A stretch of 64,000 bases of DNA from Candidatus Enterosoma merdigallinarum (lineage in GTDB: Bacteria; Bacillota_I; Bacilli_A; RFN20; CAG-288): assembly GCA_018714385.1 (NCBI GenBank), contig DVNL01000012.1, positions 1 to 64,000 on the forward strand, written 5' to 3'. The notes beneath the pieces are model-generated. The model saw only the letters and a list, made by a program, of their open reading frames with translations, searched no databases and was not told where the DNA came from. This document shows, piece after piece, positions 7,637 to 16,917 of the stretch (position 1 is the stretch's first letter; each line of letters opens with the position of its first letter). Both the position numbers and the translations under genes were made by a program.

Positions 7637-10600
7637 ATGAAAAAGAAACAGAAAATCGGATTCGGCATCTGGTGCGGCGTTTCCGCCGTCCTCGCCGGTG
7701 CGACGATCTTCCTCAACTGCTTTGCCGCCTCTTATGATTCTGCTCTCGTATGGCAGCTCGGTACCATCGGAGGTGCCTCGAACACGGAAGGAGCGACCTT
7801 TGATTCTCTGGAAGCCGCTGACGAGCACCTGAGAGAAGTCACCAACCATGACATCATCGAAGAAGGCACCGTGCTGCTGAAAAACGACAACGAAGCCCTT
7901 CCGCTGAACAAGAGCACCGAGAAAATATCCGTTTTCGGAATGAGTTCCATCCTCTGGACGACCATCGACCGAATAAAGACGACTAAAGATGCCGTGCTCG
8001 CCGACGCCCTGGAAGACTATGGCTTCCAGATGAACTCGGAGCTCAGAAAGTTCTACAAAACCTCCTCCCACACGAATTGGGGCACGGCCGATCCGAAAGG
8101 CGATGGCACGGACCCGGGCACATGGGCCATCGACGAAGTACCGCAAAGCGAATATACCGACACCGTCAAGAACAGCTACAAGGACTATAACGATGCGGCA
8201 ATCGTCGTCTTCTCCAGAAGCTGCGGCGAAGGCGCCGATCTCCCGAGAAGCATGGATCGCTTCGGAGGCGGGCAAGAAAGCTATCTCGAACTGTCCAAGG
8301 ATGAAAAAGACCTCCTTGCCGCCGTCAAGAGCGCCGGCTTCAAGAAGACGATCGTCATCCTTCATTCCGCCAATCCGTTCCAGATGGATTTCCTCAAGGA
8401 TGACTATGGGATCGACTCTATCCTCTGGGTCGCAGGAACTGGCGCAGGCGATGGGGGAATCAAAGCCCTTTGCGAAATCCTTGCCGGAGACAGCTCGCCG
8501 TCAGGAAAACTCGTCGACACGTTTTGCTATGACAACCTTTCGTCTCCCGCTATGCAGAACTTTGGCGATTTCCGCTATGTCGATGAAAGTGGCAATCTGA
8601 CGGGATATTCCTATCTCAACTACGCCGAGAGCATCTATGTCGGATACAAATACTATGAGACACGCTACGAAGATTCCGTTCTCCGTCAAGGAAATGCCGG
8701 GAACTATCGTTACGAAGACGATGTCTGCTATCCTTTCGGCCACGGTCTTTCCTACACGGACTTCGAGTGGTCGAATTTCCGTGGGGAATTCGATGACGAT
8801 ACTGACGAATATACGTTCGAAATTCATGTCGAGAACATAGGCGAGAAAGCCGGAAAGGATGTCGTGGAGCTCTATGCCCAATCCCCTTACACCGACTACG
8901 ACAGGACTCACGGCGTCGAAAAGGCCTCCGTTCAGCTCGTCGGCTATGCCAAAACGAGTCTGCTGGAACCGGGCCAAAGCGAAGACATCACCGTCTCCGT
9001 CCCTCTTGAGGAATTGAAGGCCTACGATGCCAAAGGCGAGAAAACCTATATTCTCGATGCCGGAACCTATTTCTTCACCGCAGCAAAAGACAGCCACGAT
9101 GCCATCAACAACATCCTTTCCAAGAAAGAAAAGTCGACGACAGATGGAATGGACCGGAACGGCGATGCCGCTCTCGTCTATGAATACGTTCTCGATACGA
9201 TGGACAACGAGTCTTTCTCTACGGGTGTTGACGGAGAGAAGATCACGAATCGTTTCGACGAAGCCGCTTTGGAAGACGCTCCTTATCTTAGCCGATCCGA
9301 CTGGTCCGTCCTGGATGACGATGGACTCCGCTATGCCTCCGGAACACAAGAAGGCGTGTCCCAGACAACGGATGCCTCCGGCTTTGCATACATCCACCGC
9401 GTCTCCAAGGAGGATGACGAACAGTTGCGCCTGACAGGCTGGGAAGCCAGTCTCAACCCTGGTGCGGAAAACGACAAGTCGTCCCGGGAAACGCAATCAG
9501 ACCAAGATGGGCTTGCTTTCCAGGACATGGCCTTCGCCGAATATGACGACGAAAGATGGGACGCTCTCCTCGACAAGATCGATCTGGACACGATGCACAC
9601 CATCTATGCCGCCAGCGCCTCCGGTCCAGCCGACATCGCAGCGATAGACAAGAGCCGCGATTTCTGGTATGACGGCCCGGAGGGCATCCATACGCTTCAG
9701 GGCCTTGCCCAAATCATGATTGCCGCGACATGGAACCGCAGCCTGGCCGATGCCTACGGCGAGATAAACGGGGAAATCGCCTGTCTCGACAACTACAACG
9801 GCTGGTATGCCCCTGGCGTCAATCTCCATCGTTCCCCGTTCAGCGGCAGAAACTACGAATATTTCTCCGAGGATTCCTTCCTGACGGGAGATATGGCCGT
9901 CAGTGTCTCGCTCGGTGCGGCAAGAAAAGGGCTCAACGTCGTCCCCAAGCATTTCGCCCTCAACGATCAAGAGACGAACCGGAACGGAAACAACTCCGTT
10001 GCCACCTATGCAACCGAACAAACGATCCGCGAGACCTATCTAAGCATCTTTGAAAAGCTGGTGAAGAAAGGCCAACTCAAAGGAATCATGGCCTCCATGA
10101 ACCGTATCGGGAACATCCGGGCCCGAAACGACTACCGTCTCAACATTGAGGTCGCACGAAACGAGTGGGGCTATCAAGGCTTCTTCATAACCGACTACAT
10201 CAGCTCGATGACGCCGGAGGATTCCCTCGCCTGCCTCGCCGGCGGCATGAACGCCGTCCTCTCGGGCATAGCCCAGAAACTCCCGACGGCGAGCCTCGAA
10301 GATCCCTCCGTGAAAGCCTTGTTGAGAGAAAGCATGCATCGCTTGCTCTACTTTTCCGTCAACAGCCGTCTGGCTGGGGTTAAGGGCGGTTCCGGCCTTC
10401 CTGTCTACGTGCTCCTTCTCGTCCTCGCCGACGTCCTTGTCTTCGGCCTCATCGCCTGGGGCACGGTTCTCAAGCTGCTTGGCTATCGCCTTGCCAACGC
10501 CGATGTCCTCGATGAAAAGAAGGCAAGACGGCACAAAATCCACACCATCGTCTACTGGTCCGTCGTCGCAGCTGTCGTGGCGGCAGTCCTCATCGTCTTC

Positions 10601-10648
10601 TTCACCTGGGGTCTTCCCCTTCTTCGTCAAGCATTGAAAATCCAGTAG
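7637..10648 (+). CDS. Membrane-anchored glycoside hydrolase family 3 (beta-glucosidase-like), permuted domain order
   Basis: 1003 aa. An N-terminal membrane anchor (residues ~8-30) precedes the GH3 C-domain (EEGTVLLKNDNEALPLN, ~75; VAGTGAGDGGIKALCEILAGDSSPSGKL, ~265). The CYPFGHGLSYTDF motif and a fibronectin-III-like domain with YDRTHGVEKASVQLVGYAKTSLLEPGQS follow. The (beta/alpha)8 domain comes last, with DGPEG, APGVNLHRSPFSGRNYEYFSEDS, PKHFALNDQETNRNG, and the nucleophile in YQGFFITDY (D at ~853, in place of the common SDW). Two C-terminal transmembrane segments follow. The order C-domain before N-domain is the reverse of classical GH3. Substrate is not readable; a beta-glucoside or beta-xyloside is typical. 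A terminator follows. Confidence 0.88.
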   Translation: MKKKQKIGFGIWCGVSAVLAGATIFLNCFAASYDSALVWQLGTIGGASNTEGATFDSLEAADEHLREVTNHDIIEEGTVLLKNDNEALPLNKSTEKISVFGMSSILWTTIDRIKTTKDAVLADALEDYGFQMNSELRKFYKTSSHTNWGTADPKGDGTDPGTWAIDEVPQSEYTDTVKNSYKDYNDAAIVVFSRSCGEGADLPRSMDRFGGGQESYLELSKDEKDLLAAVKSAGFKKTIVILHSANPFQMDFLKDDYGIDSILWVAGTGAGDGGIKALCEILAGDSSPSGKLVDTFCYDNLSSPAMQNFGDFRYVDESGNLTGYSYLNYAESIYVGYKYYETRYEDSVLRQGNAGNYRYEDDVCYPFGHGLSYTDFEWSNFRGEFDDDTDEYTFEIHVENIGEKAGKDVVELYAQSPYTDYDRTHGVEKASVQLVGYAKTSLLEPGQSEDITVSVPLEELKAYDAKGEKTYILDAGTYFFTAAKDSHDAINNILSKKEKSTTDGMDRNGDAALVYEYVLDTMDNESFSTGVDGEKITNRFDEAALEDAPYLSRSDWSVLDDDGLRYASGTQEGVSQTTDASGFAYIHRVSKEDDEQLRLTGWEASLNPGAENDKSSRETQSDQDGLAFQDMAFAEYDDERWDALLDKIDLDTMHTIYAASASGPADIAAIDKSRDFWYDGPEGIHTLQGLAQIMIAATWNRSLADAYGEINGEIACLDNYNGWYAPGVNLHRSPFSGRNYEYFSEDSFLTGDMAVSVSLGAARKGLNVVPKHFALNDQETNRNGNNSVATYATEQTIRETYLSIFEKLVKKGQLKGIMASMNRIGNIRARNDYRLNIEVARNEWGYQGFFITDYISSMTPEDSLACLAGGMNAVLSGIAQKLPTASLEDPSVKALLRESMHRLLYFSVNSRLAGVKGGSGLPVYVLLLVLADVLVFGLIAWGTVLKLLGYRLANADVLDEKKARRHKIHTIVYWSVVAAVVAAVLIVFFTWGLPLLRQALKIQ

Positions 10649-10667
10649 CGCCATCTTCATTCAGACA

Positions 10668-10695
10668 GGAGTCCCTCCGACGAGGGACTCCTTTT
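10668..10695 (+). terminator. Terminator after the GH3 gene
   Basis: Perfect 10-bp stem GGAGTCCCTC/GAGGGACTCC with a CGAC loop and four T. Confidence 0.85.
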
Positions 10696-10796
10696 CATAT
10701 AAAAACTTGTCGATCTTTTTCGATCCCGTCCACGCCCGGATCGAAACAAAGCAATGTCCCTTCAAAAATTCGGCGATATGGATAGACAGGCTTCCG

Positions 10797-11792
10797 CTAT
10801 TCGCTCTTGAGTTCCCTGCGCATCAGCTCGCCGACCTTGTCGGAAGGCTTGTGCCCGAGGAAGAGGACCTCATAGACGGCACGGACGATGGGCATGTCGA
10901 CCCCCATCTTCTCCGCCATCTCCGTCACGTATTTCGATGTATAGACGCCCTCAACCGTCTTGGTATTTTCCATCAAGACTTTCTTGGCATCGTTTTCCTT
11001 GCCGATTTGATACCCGAGAGAAAAGTTTCTCGACTTCATGGAGTTGCAGGTCAGCATCAAGTCTCCGATTCCAGAGAGGCCCAAGAACGTCTCGATCCTG
11101 GCCCCCAGCGCCATGCCTAGCCGCATGATCTCGGCATTGCCGCGGGTGACAAGGGCAGCCCTGGCATTGTCTCCTCCGCCGAGGCCTTCCAGAATTCCGG
11201 AAGCGATGGCGATGACGTTCTTCAAAGCGGCGGAGACTTCGCTCCCGACCTCGTCGGTATTGGTATAGACGCGGAAGGACGGGCAGGACAGAAGCTCCTG
11301 GAAAAGATTTGCCTCAAGGACATCCTTGGAGCAGGCGCAGAGGCAGGTCCACAAGTCGTGGATGACTTCCTCGGCATAGGACGGGCCCAGAAGGGAGACG
11401 ATCTCATGGCGATGCATCGGCGAAATCTCTTCCCGAAGGACGGAGGAGAGCCTCTCGCGGGTGTCGGGGTCGAAGCCCTTCGCCAGGGAGAGGACATGGA
11501 CCTTCGACTTCAAAAGGGACTCGACTTGCCGTGCGACCTGCCGATAGGCCTTGGACGGAACGGCAAAGACGATGGCCTCCGCATTCCCAAGAGCCTTTTC
11601 AAGGCTTGTGGTATAAGAGACGTTCTCCGGAAGGACGACATCCGGAAAGAAAGTCTCGTTGACATGTCTCGTGTTGATGCTTTCCCCGGGCTCTTCCAGT
11701 CCGAAGAAGACGACGTCGTTTCCGCCCAAGGCGAACAGCCGTCCGATCGCCGTCCCCCAGGCACCGGCCCCCAATACGGAAACGCGCATCAT
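10797..11792 (-). CDS. gpsA: NAD(P)-dependent glycerol-3-phosphate dehydrogenase
   Basis: 331 aa from the first of two adjacent ATGs (11792; the second at 11789 is better spaced from AGGA and may be the real start). Makes sn-glycerol-3-phosphate for phospholipid synthesis. Rossmann motif VLGAGAWGTAIG at the N-terminus; LLGPSYAEEV, the catalytic-lysine block EVSAALKNVIAIASGI, GLSGIGDLMLTC and GYQIGKENDAKKVLMENTKTVEGVYT are all GpsA signatures. The start overlaps the der stop (ATGA), giving a der-gpsA operon as in Bacillus. Confidence 0.95.
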   Translation of the reverse strand: MMRVSVLGAGAWGTAIGRLFALGGNDVVFFGLEEPGESINTRHVNETFFPDVVLPENVSYTTSLEKALGNAEAIVFAVPSKAYRQVARQVESLLKSKVHVLSLAKGFDPDTRERLSSVLREEISPMHRHEIVSLLGPSYAEEVIHDLWTCLCACSKDVLEANLFQELLSCPSFRVYTNTDEVGSEVSAALKNVIAIASGILEGLGGGDNARAALVTRGNAEIMRLGMALGARIETFLGLSGIGDLMLTCNSMKSRNFSLGYQIGKENDAKKVLMENTKTVEGVYTSKYVTEMAEKMGVDMPIVRAVYEVLFLGHKPSDKVGELMRRELKSE

Positions 11793-13126
11793 TTCCTGTC
11801 CCCCATGAGGTCGTAAGCCCTCTTGCTGCGGATGAGAAGGTTGATCGGGCAGCAGTCGAAGCCGAACTCCTTGCGGATGGCGTTTTCGAGGTACCTCTTG
11901 TAGGAGAAGTGGAAATAGTTCGGATTGTTCACGAACAGGACGAAAGTCGGCGGGACGTCGTCGCTCTGGGTACAATAGGAAATCCGGAGACGGCCGCCAT
12001 TGAAGTCCGGGGCCTCGTTGTCCAGCTGTGCCTTGGTGATGAGGGAGTTGAGGAGGGAGGAAGGCACCTTCTTGTGGATGGTCTCGTAGACATGCTCGAG
12101 TTCCTTGAAGATGTTCTTGATGTTGCTTCCCGTCTTGGCGGAGCAAAAGACGATCGGGGCGAAGGAGGCGAACTTGAAATAGGCGCGGACCTCAGCGGCG
12201 AACTTCTGCTGATCGTCCATGCCGTGGCTGTGGAGATCCCATTTGTTGACGACGATGATGATGGGCTTGTTGTAGTCCATCGCATAGCTGGAGACATGGA
12301 TGTCTTGGCTCACCAGGCCTTCCTCGGCATCGATGAGGAGGAGGCAGATATCCGCCCGTCTTGCGGCATCGGCGCTGCGGATGACGGCAAAGCGGTCGAG
12401 GTCCTCGTCGACCTTTCCCGGCCTTTTGATGCCGGCGGTGTCGACCATGACGTATTTTCTCCCGTCCTTCTCGAACTGGATGTCCACCGAATCCCTCGTC
12501 GTGCCGCTGACGGGTGAAACGATGACTCTCTCATAGCCGAGAAGCCTGTTTGCAAGGGAAGACTTTCCGACGTTCGGCCGCCCCAGGAGGGCAAACGTCA
12601 AAGCGCCCTCGTAGGGATTTTCCTCTTCCTTCGGAAGCTTCTTGATGACCTCGTCGAGCAGATCGCCTAGGCCCAAGCCGTGTTCGGAAGAGATGGCAAA
12701 GGGATTGCCAAAGCCAAGCCTGTAGAATTCGTAGGTGTCGCCAAGGAGAGTCTTGTCGTCGATCTTGTTGACCACGAGGAAGACTTTCTCCTTGTAGGGA
12801 CGGAGCTTCTTTGCGACGAAAAGGTCACTGTTTGTCAATCCCGCCCTGCCATCGACGACAAAGAGGATGACATCCGCCTCGCGAAGGCCGAGATCGACCT
12901 GGTTCTGGACCTCTCTCTGGAAAGGGATGTTCTCCCCGGTGATGCCCCCGGTGTCGATCAAGGTGAAGTTCTTGTCGAGCCAGTGCCCGACGCCATAGTT
13001 CCGATCGCGCGTGATGCCGTATTGCCGGCCCGTGATTTCCTTCCGGCTGTCCGTCAGGCGATTGAAGAGGGTGGATTTTCCCGTCGACGGGGCGCCGATC
13101 AAAGCGACTGTTCCGTATCTTTCCAT
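11789..13126 (-). CDS. der: Ribosome-assembly GTPase Der (EngA)
   Basis: 445 aa with two tandem GTPase domains. G1 motifs GAPSTGKST (first, one residue off the usual GxPNVGKS) and GRPNVGKSS (second); DTGG and DTAG G3 motifs; NKID and NKWD G4 motifs. The C-terminal KH-like domain (FNGGRLRISYCTQSDDVPPTFVLFVN...) matches the family. Der acts in 50S subunit maturation. The start lies 28 nt inside cmk, so expression is coupled. Confidence 0.96.
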   Translation of the reverse strand: MERYGTVALIGAPSTGKSTLFNRLTDSRKEITGRQYGITRDRNYGVGHWLDKNFTLIDTGGITGENIPFQREVQNQVDLGLREADVILFVVDGRAGLTNSDLFVAKKLRPYKEKVFLVVNKIDDKTLLGDTYEFYRLGFGNPFAISSEHGLGLGDLLDEVIKKLPKEEENPYEGALTFALLGRPNVGKSSLANRLLGYERVIVSPVSGTTRDSVDIQFEKDGRKYVMVDTAGIKRPGKVDEDLDRFAVIRSADAARRADICLLLIDAEEGLVSQDIHVSSYAMDYNKPIIIVVNKWDLHSHGMDDQQKFAAEVRAYFKFASFAPIVFCSAKTGSNIKNIFKELEHVYETIHKKVPSSLLNSLITKAQLDNEAPDFNGGRLRISYCTQSDDVPPTFVLFVNNPNYFHFSYKRYLENAIRKEFGFDCCPINLLIRSKRAYDLMGDRK

Positions 13127-13797
13127 AAGTCACCAACTTTCTTTTTGAAGAGCGAGACGATCGTGTCGATCTCCTCCTGGATCGTCATGTCCGACGTGTC
13201 CAGGACGATGGCATCCTTCGCCTTCGTCAATGGCGAATTCTCCCTGTGGGAGTCGATGTAGTCCCGTTTCTCGATTTCCTTCTCGATTTCCTCGAGGGTT
13301 CCAGCGATGCCCTTCTGGCGGTTTTCCAGATACCGCCTCTTCGCCCTGGCCTCGACGGATGCGATCTGGAATATCTTCAGGTCGGCATCGGGGAGGACGA
13401 CGGTCCCGATGTCCCTGCCGTCCATCACGACGCTTTCCCCTTCAGCCATCTCGCGCTGGATGTCGACCAGCTTCTCCCTCACGGCCTTGTAGGCGCAGGC
13501 ATAGGAGACAAGGGAAGAGACGTCCCTTTCACGGATCCTGTCCGTCACGTCGCGTCCGTCCAGATAGACATGTCCGTCCTTGTCCTCCTTCATCCGGAAA
13601 TCGGGAAGAAGAGCCAAGGCATCTTCTTCGCTCTTGGGATCCTTTCCTTTTTCGAGCATGAAGAGGGTGAAGGCGCGATACATGGCCCCCGTGTCGATGT
13701 AAAGGAAGTCCAGGATGCGGCTAACTCCCTTGGCGGCTGTCGACTTCCCGGAGGCTGCCGGGCCGTCTATGGCGATGGCGAACTTTCTTTCCATCAT
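13099..13797 (-). CDS. cmk: Cytidylate kinase
   Basis: 232 aa. Phosphorylates CMP/dCMP. P-loop IDGPAASGKSTAAKG, the DTGAMYRAFT block, the DGRDVTDRIR region, VVMDGRDIGTVVLPDADLKIFQ and RRYLENRQKG are all diagnostic. Two ATGs in a row start the protein, preceded by AAGGAGG; the first overlaps the stop of the upstream small membrane-protein gene. In this window cmk runs directly into der by 28 nt, a tight version of the common cmk-der neighbourhood. Confidence 0.96.
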   Translation of the reverse strand: MMERKFAIAIDGPAASGKSTAAKGVSRILDFLYIDTGAMYRAFTLFMLEKGKDPKSEEDALALLPDFRMKEDKDGHVYLDGRDVTDRIRERDVSSLVSYACAYKAVREKLVDIQREMAEGESVVMDGRDIGTVVLPDADLKIFQIASVEARAKRRYLENRQKGIAGTLEEIEKEIEKRDYIDSHRENSPLTKAKDAIVLDTSDMTIQEEIDTIVSLFKKKVGDLWKDTEQSL

Positions 13798-14174
13798 ATG
13801 ACCTCCTTGATTTTCAATACGATGAGGCAGACGATAACGACGACGATCAAAAACACGGCCAGGACCAGAAGAATGCGAAGGATGTCGCCCTTCTGAGGCT
13901 TCCGCCGTCTTTTCTGCTCCTCCTGGTAGCGTCTCTGGATGTCCTTCTTCCTCTGTTCCTCGGCATAGTCGTCATGCTCGCGGATGAGCTGGTCGATGGA
14001 CATGTTCAAAGTGTTCCGGGTGATCCCGTCTTTCTTCCTGTCGACGGAGTAGAGATCGCCATGCTCCGGGAGATTCCTCTTCAAGGTCGGGGAGTCGGCA
14101 AAGGAATAGACATCCATGTTCTCGATCTTTTTCCGATGCTCTCTATAGCGTTCCACCCGGCTTCTGTTTTCCAT
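13794..14174 (-). CDS. Small basic membrane-anchored protein, unknown
   Basis: 126 aa from the ATG at 14174, selected because CAGGAG lies 8 nt upstream; a nearer in-frame ATG at 14180 is too close to it. The first ~95 residues are highly charged and probably coiled (RYREHRKKIENMD, DDYAEEQRKKDIQRR). A single transmembrane helix (ILRILLVLAVFLIVVVIVCLIVL) ends the protein, so the bulk is cytoplasmic. It heads the cmk-der-gpsA operon, with its stop overlapping the cmk ATG. No family recognised; a scaffold or division-linked role would be guesswork. Confidence 0.75.
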   Translation of the reverse strand: MENRSRVERYREHRKKIENMDVYSFADSPTLKRNLPEHGDLYSVDRKKDGITRNTLNMSIDQLIREHDDYAEEQRKKDIQRRYQEEQKRRRKPQKGDILRILLVLAVFLIVVVIVCLIVLKIKEVI

Positions 14175-14199
14175 TCTCATTCTCCTGAACGATACGTAT

Positions 14200-14205
14200 A
14201 TTATA
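14200..14205 (-). promoter_or_regulatory. -10 element for the small membrane protein-cmk-der-gpsA operon
   Basis: Minus-strand TATAAT ending 25 nt upstream of the operon's first ATG. The -35 is weak. Confidence 0.5.
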
Positions 14206-14331
14206 CTCTTCGAGTCTTCCCCGTAGATGCACTTTCCGGACAAGAAGGCATCGAAAGGCCGTTGTGACCTGCGACAAGGCCGATTCCATGAAAAAAATCG
14301 GTCAAGTCGCCCCTTCCGGCGCATTTTCTCC

Positions 14332-14360
14332 TTGAAGGTTGGAGGCTGTTGTAATAGAAT
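14332..14360 (+). promoter_or_regulatory. tRNA-Thr promoter
   Basis: -35 TTGAAG (14332-14337), 17-nt spacer, -10 TAGAAT (14355-14360); the tRNA begins 10 nt downstream. Confidence 0.65.
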
Positions 14361-14369
14361 ATATCGCAT

Positions 14370-14445
<76 letters not shown>

Positions 14446-14457
14446 TCGAAGGTCATA

Positions 14458-14480
14458 AAGCCCCAAAAGGGGCTTTTTTC
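14458..14480 (+). terminator. tRNA-Thr terminator
   Basis: Stem AAGCCCC/GGGGCTT, AAAA loop, then TTTT. Confidence 0.8.
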
Positions 14481-14496
14481 TTGCTTCAGGACGAGC

Positions 14497-14520
14497 AAAA
14501 AGGGGAGCCCGAGGCCCCCC
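14497..14520 (-). terminator. Terminator of the ribosomal protein cluster (after rplQ)
   Basis: On the minus strand a GC-rich stem with one mismatch (GGGGGGCC/GGCTCCCC, 3-nt loop) followed by five T. It lies ~10 nt after the rplQ stop. Confidence 0.65.
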
Positions 14521-14530
14521 TTTTCTTTTT

Positions 14531-14938
14531 CTAGTCGACGAAGGCCAAGATAGCCAGCTGGGCGTTGTCGCCGCGGCGGTTTATGGTCTTCAGGATGCGG
14601 GTATAGCCGCCGTTCCTGTCCTTGTACTTGGGCCCGTAGACGTCGAAGAGCTTCTGGAGAGCGTTCTTGTTGGTCTTGGGGTCGACGAAGCCTTCCTCGC
14701 GGACGAAGCGGGCAGCCTGTCTTCTGGCGGCGAGATCGCCCTTCTTGGCGAAGGTGACCATGCGCTCGGCCTTCTTCTGGGCCCGCTTGGCAACCTCGAG
14801 GGTGACCTCGATCTGTCCGGAGATGATGAGCTGGGAAACGACGTTTCTCAGCATGTTCTTCATCTTGTCGGAGGTATAGCCCGCCTTGAAGCGGACGCCG
14901 CCCTTACCGTGGACGTTCTTTCTTCCGATTGTAGCCAT
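14531..14938 (-). CDS. rplQ: 50S ribosomal protein L17
   Basis: 135 aa. Typical start of the L17 core (VRFKAGYTSDKMKNMLRNVVSQLIISGQIEVTLEVAKRAQKKAERMVTFAKKGDL) and end (GPKYKDRNGGYTRILKTINRRGDNAQLAILAFVD). L17 lines the peptide exit tunnel on the 50S subunit. It begins 'MATIGRKNVHGKGG', slightly different from the usual MGYRKLG start. Last gene of the cluster, 11 nt after rpoA. Confidence 0.97.
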   Translation of the reverse strand: MATIGRKNVHGKGGVRFKAGYTSDKMKNMLRNVVSQLIISGQIEVTLEVAKRAQKKAERMVTFAKKGDLAARRQAARFVREEGFVDPKTNKNALQKLFDVYGPKYKDRNGGYTRILKTINRRGDNAQLAILAFVD

Positions 14939-14949
14939 GTTGCATTACC

Positions 14950-15915
14950 TCACTTTTTCGTACTGTCGTCATGCTGGAGGGAGAGACCGATGGCGGCAAG
15001 CTTGTCCAGGATTTCCTTGTAGGACTTCTTGCCGAGGTTGCGGACGGTCATCAGCTCGCTCTCCTTCATGTTGCAGAGATCCTGGACGGTCTTCAGGCCG
15101 TTCCGCTTCAGACAGTTGTAGGAGCGGACGGAGAGATCGAGATCTTCCAGGGAGATGGAGGAGAAATTCTTCTCCGGGCTCTCCTGCTTGGTCGTCATGA
15201 TGGTGGCATTCTTGACCTTCTCGTCGAGGTCCTCGAAGAGCTTGAAGTGCTCGTCGAGAATCTTGCTGGCGAGGGCGACGGATGCCTGAGGGCTCATCGA
15301 GCCGTCGGTGGTGACTTCGATGGTCAGCTTCTCATAGCTGGCATCGTGTCCGACACGGTCGGGATCGATGGTCGTCTTGACCTTGAGGACGGGAGAGAAG
15401 TTGCTGTCGACGGCGATCCAGCCGATAGGCCAGTTGGGATTCTTGTTGTCTTCGGCCAAGACCAGTCCCCTGCCTCTTCTGGCATGGAGGGTCATCTTGA
15501 TGTGGCCGTTCTCGGTGAGATGGCAGAGGGTCAGATCCTTGTTGACGACGGAGACCATGTCCGGGCAGACGATGAAGCCCGCCTTGACTTCCTTCTCGCC
15601 ATGGACATCGAGCTTGAGGGTATAGTCGGCGTTGTCGTCCTCCAGTTCGTCCTTGAGGACGAGCTTCTTGACGTTGAGGATGATCTGGACGAGATCCTCG
15701 ATGACGCCTTCAAGCTGGGAGTATTCGTGCTGGGCACCCTCGACTTCGACGGCATAGACGGCAAGACCCGGAAGGGAGGAAAGGAGAACGCGCCGAAGGG
15801 CGTTTCCGACAGTGACTCCGAAGCCGCTCTCGAGAGGAGAGATGACGAAACGTCCCTGCGTGGAGGTGATGTCGTCCTTGTTGATGTCGAATGAGGGCTT
15901 TTCGAATTCTTTCAT
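14950..15915 (-). CDS. rpoA: DNA-directed RNA polymerase subunit alpha
   Basis: 321 aa, normal length. N-terminal assembly domain with GRFVISPLESGFGVTVGNALRRVLLSSLPG and the LTENGHIKMTLHARRGRG block; a linker rich in E/K around 235-248; C-terminal domain with SVRSYNCLKRNGLKTVQDLCNMKESELMTVRNLGKKSYKEI, which contacts UP elements and activators. Preceded by AGGAGG. Confidence 0.98.
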   Translation of the reverse strand: MKEFEKPSFDINKDDITSTQGRFVISPLESGFGVTVGNALRRVLLSSLPGLAVYAVEVEGAQHEYSQLEGVIEDLVQIILNVKKLVLKDELEDDNADYTLKLDVHGEKEVKAGFIVCPDMVSVVNKDLTLCHLTENGHIKMTLHARRGRGLVLAEDNKNPNWPIGWIAVDSNFSPVLKVKTTIDPDRVGHDASYEKLTIEVTTDGSMSPQASVALASKILDEHFKLFEDLDEKVKNATIMTTKQESPEKNFSSISLEDLDLSVRSYNCLKRNGLKTVQDLCNMKESELMTVRNLGKKSYKEILDKLAAIGLSLQHDDSTKK

Positions 15916-15931
15916 TTCCTTCCTCCTTTAT

Positions 15932-16372
15932 TTAGCCACGAGGTCTCTTGGGCGGACGGCAGCCGTTGTGAGGGATCGGAGTGACGTCGGAGATGGAGAG
16001 AACCTTCAGACCGCTGGCCTCGAGGGCGCGGACGGCAGTCTCTCTGCCCGGGCCGGGACCCTTGACCTCGACATCGACCTGACGGAGGCCTCTGTCGAAG
16101 CAGGTCTTGGCGACCGTGCTGGCAGCGACTTGGGCAGCGAAAGGAGTGGACTTCCTGGAACCGGACATGCCGCAGGTGCCGGCGCTGGCCCAGGCGATGA
16201 CTCTTCCCTGCTCGTCGGAGATGGAGACGATGGTGTTGGAATAGGAAGCGTGGATGTGGGCGACGCCCTTGGTGAATCCAAGCTTGGTCTTCTTCTTACG
16301 GATGGTTGTCTTCTTGCCCTTGGCCTTGCTGGCCGACGCCTTGCCGGCGCCCTTGTTCGTGATTTCAGCCAT
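15932..16372 (-). CDS. rpsK: 30S ribosomal protein S11
   Basis: 146 aa; about 15-20 residues longer than usual at the N-terminus, where an Ala/Lys/Gly-rich tail ([16 protein letters not shown]) precedes the core. Core motifs: [57 protein letters not shown], and the C-terminal [19 protein letters not shown]11 sits on the 30S platform near the mRNA exit. Confidence 0.98.
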   Translation of the reverse strand: MAEITNKGAGKASASKAKGKKTTIRKKKTKLGFTKGVAHIHASYSNTIVSISDEQGRVIAWASAGTCGMSGSRKSTPFAAQVAASTVAKTCFDRGLRQVDVEVKGPGPGRETAVRALEASGLKVLSISDVTPIPHNGCRPPKRPRG

Positions 16373-16393
16373 TATTGCATTTACCTCTCTTCT

Positions 16394-16771
16394 TTAGCCG
16401 ATGGTGGCCTTCTTGTGGTTGGCGACCGTCTTTCTGGGGCCCTTGCAGGTCCTGGCGTTGGTCTTGTCTCTCTGACCGCGGCAGGGAAGGCTTCTCTTGT
16501 GCCTGTTGCCACGATAGGTTCCGATTTCTTCGAGTCTCTTGATGTTGAGGGCGACTTCTCTTCTCAGGTCGCCTTCGACGACGTACTGGGAGACCTGGTT
16601 ACGGACGGCGGTGAGCTCTTCCTCGGTGCAGTCCTTGACTCTCTTGGTGGGCTCGACCTTCGCGTCGGCGCAGATCTTCTTGGCGCGGGTCAGTCCGATT
16701 CCGTAGATGTATCTGAGGGAATGGACCAACTGCTTGTCGTTCGGGATATCGACTCCAGCGATTCTTGCCAT
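16394..16771 (-). CDS. rpsM: 30S ribosomal protein S13
   Basis: 125 aa. [34 protein letters not shown] and the C-terminal [28 protein letters not shown] are family signatures. S13 is in the 30S head and contacts 50S (bridge B1). Good ribosome binding site (AGGAGG). Confidence 0.98.
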   Translation of the reverse strand: MARIAGVDIPNDKQLVHSLRYIYGIGLTRAKKICADAKVEPTKRVKDCTEEELTAVRNQVSQYVVEGDLRREVALNIKRLEEIGTYRGNRHKRSLPCRGQRDKTNARTCKGPRKTVANHKKATIG

Positions 16772-16789
16772 ATTCTTTCTCTTTCCTCC

Positions 16790-16903
16790 TTAGCCCTGTC
16801 TCTGCTTGTGCTTGGGGTTGGTGCAGATGACCATGACTCTTCCCTTGCGCTTGATGACACGGCACTTGTCGCAGATCGGCTTGACTGAAGCTCTGACTTT
16901 CAT
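16790..16903 (-). CDS. rpmJ: 50S ribosomal protein L36
   Basis: 37 aa: [20 protein letters not shown]..., ending KHKQRQG. The zinc ligands are present (C11, C14, C27, H33 region: CDKC, C in VICTNPKH), so this is the zinc-containing paralogue type. Located between rpsM and infA as in Bacillus. Confidence 0.95.
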   Translation of the reverse strand: MKVRASVKPICDKCRVIKRKGRVMVICTNPKHKQRQG

Positions 16904-16917
16904 GTTCAGCTTCCTCC

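Noticed and set aside
16790-16903. Possible additional KOW/L14e-type gene between map and infA as in Bacillus
   Set aside because: map and infA overlap directly, so there is no room; only rpmJ follows infA.
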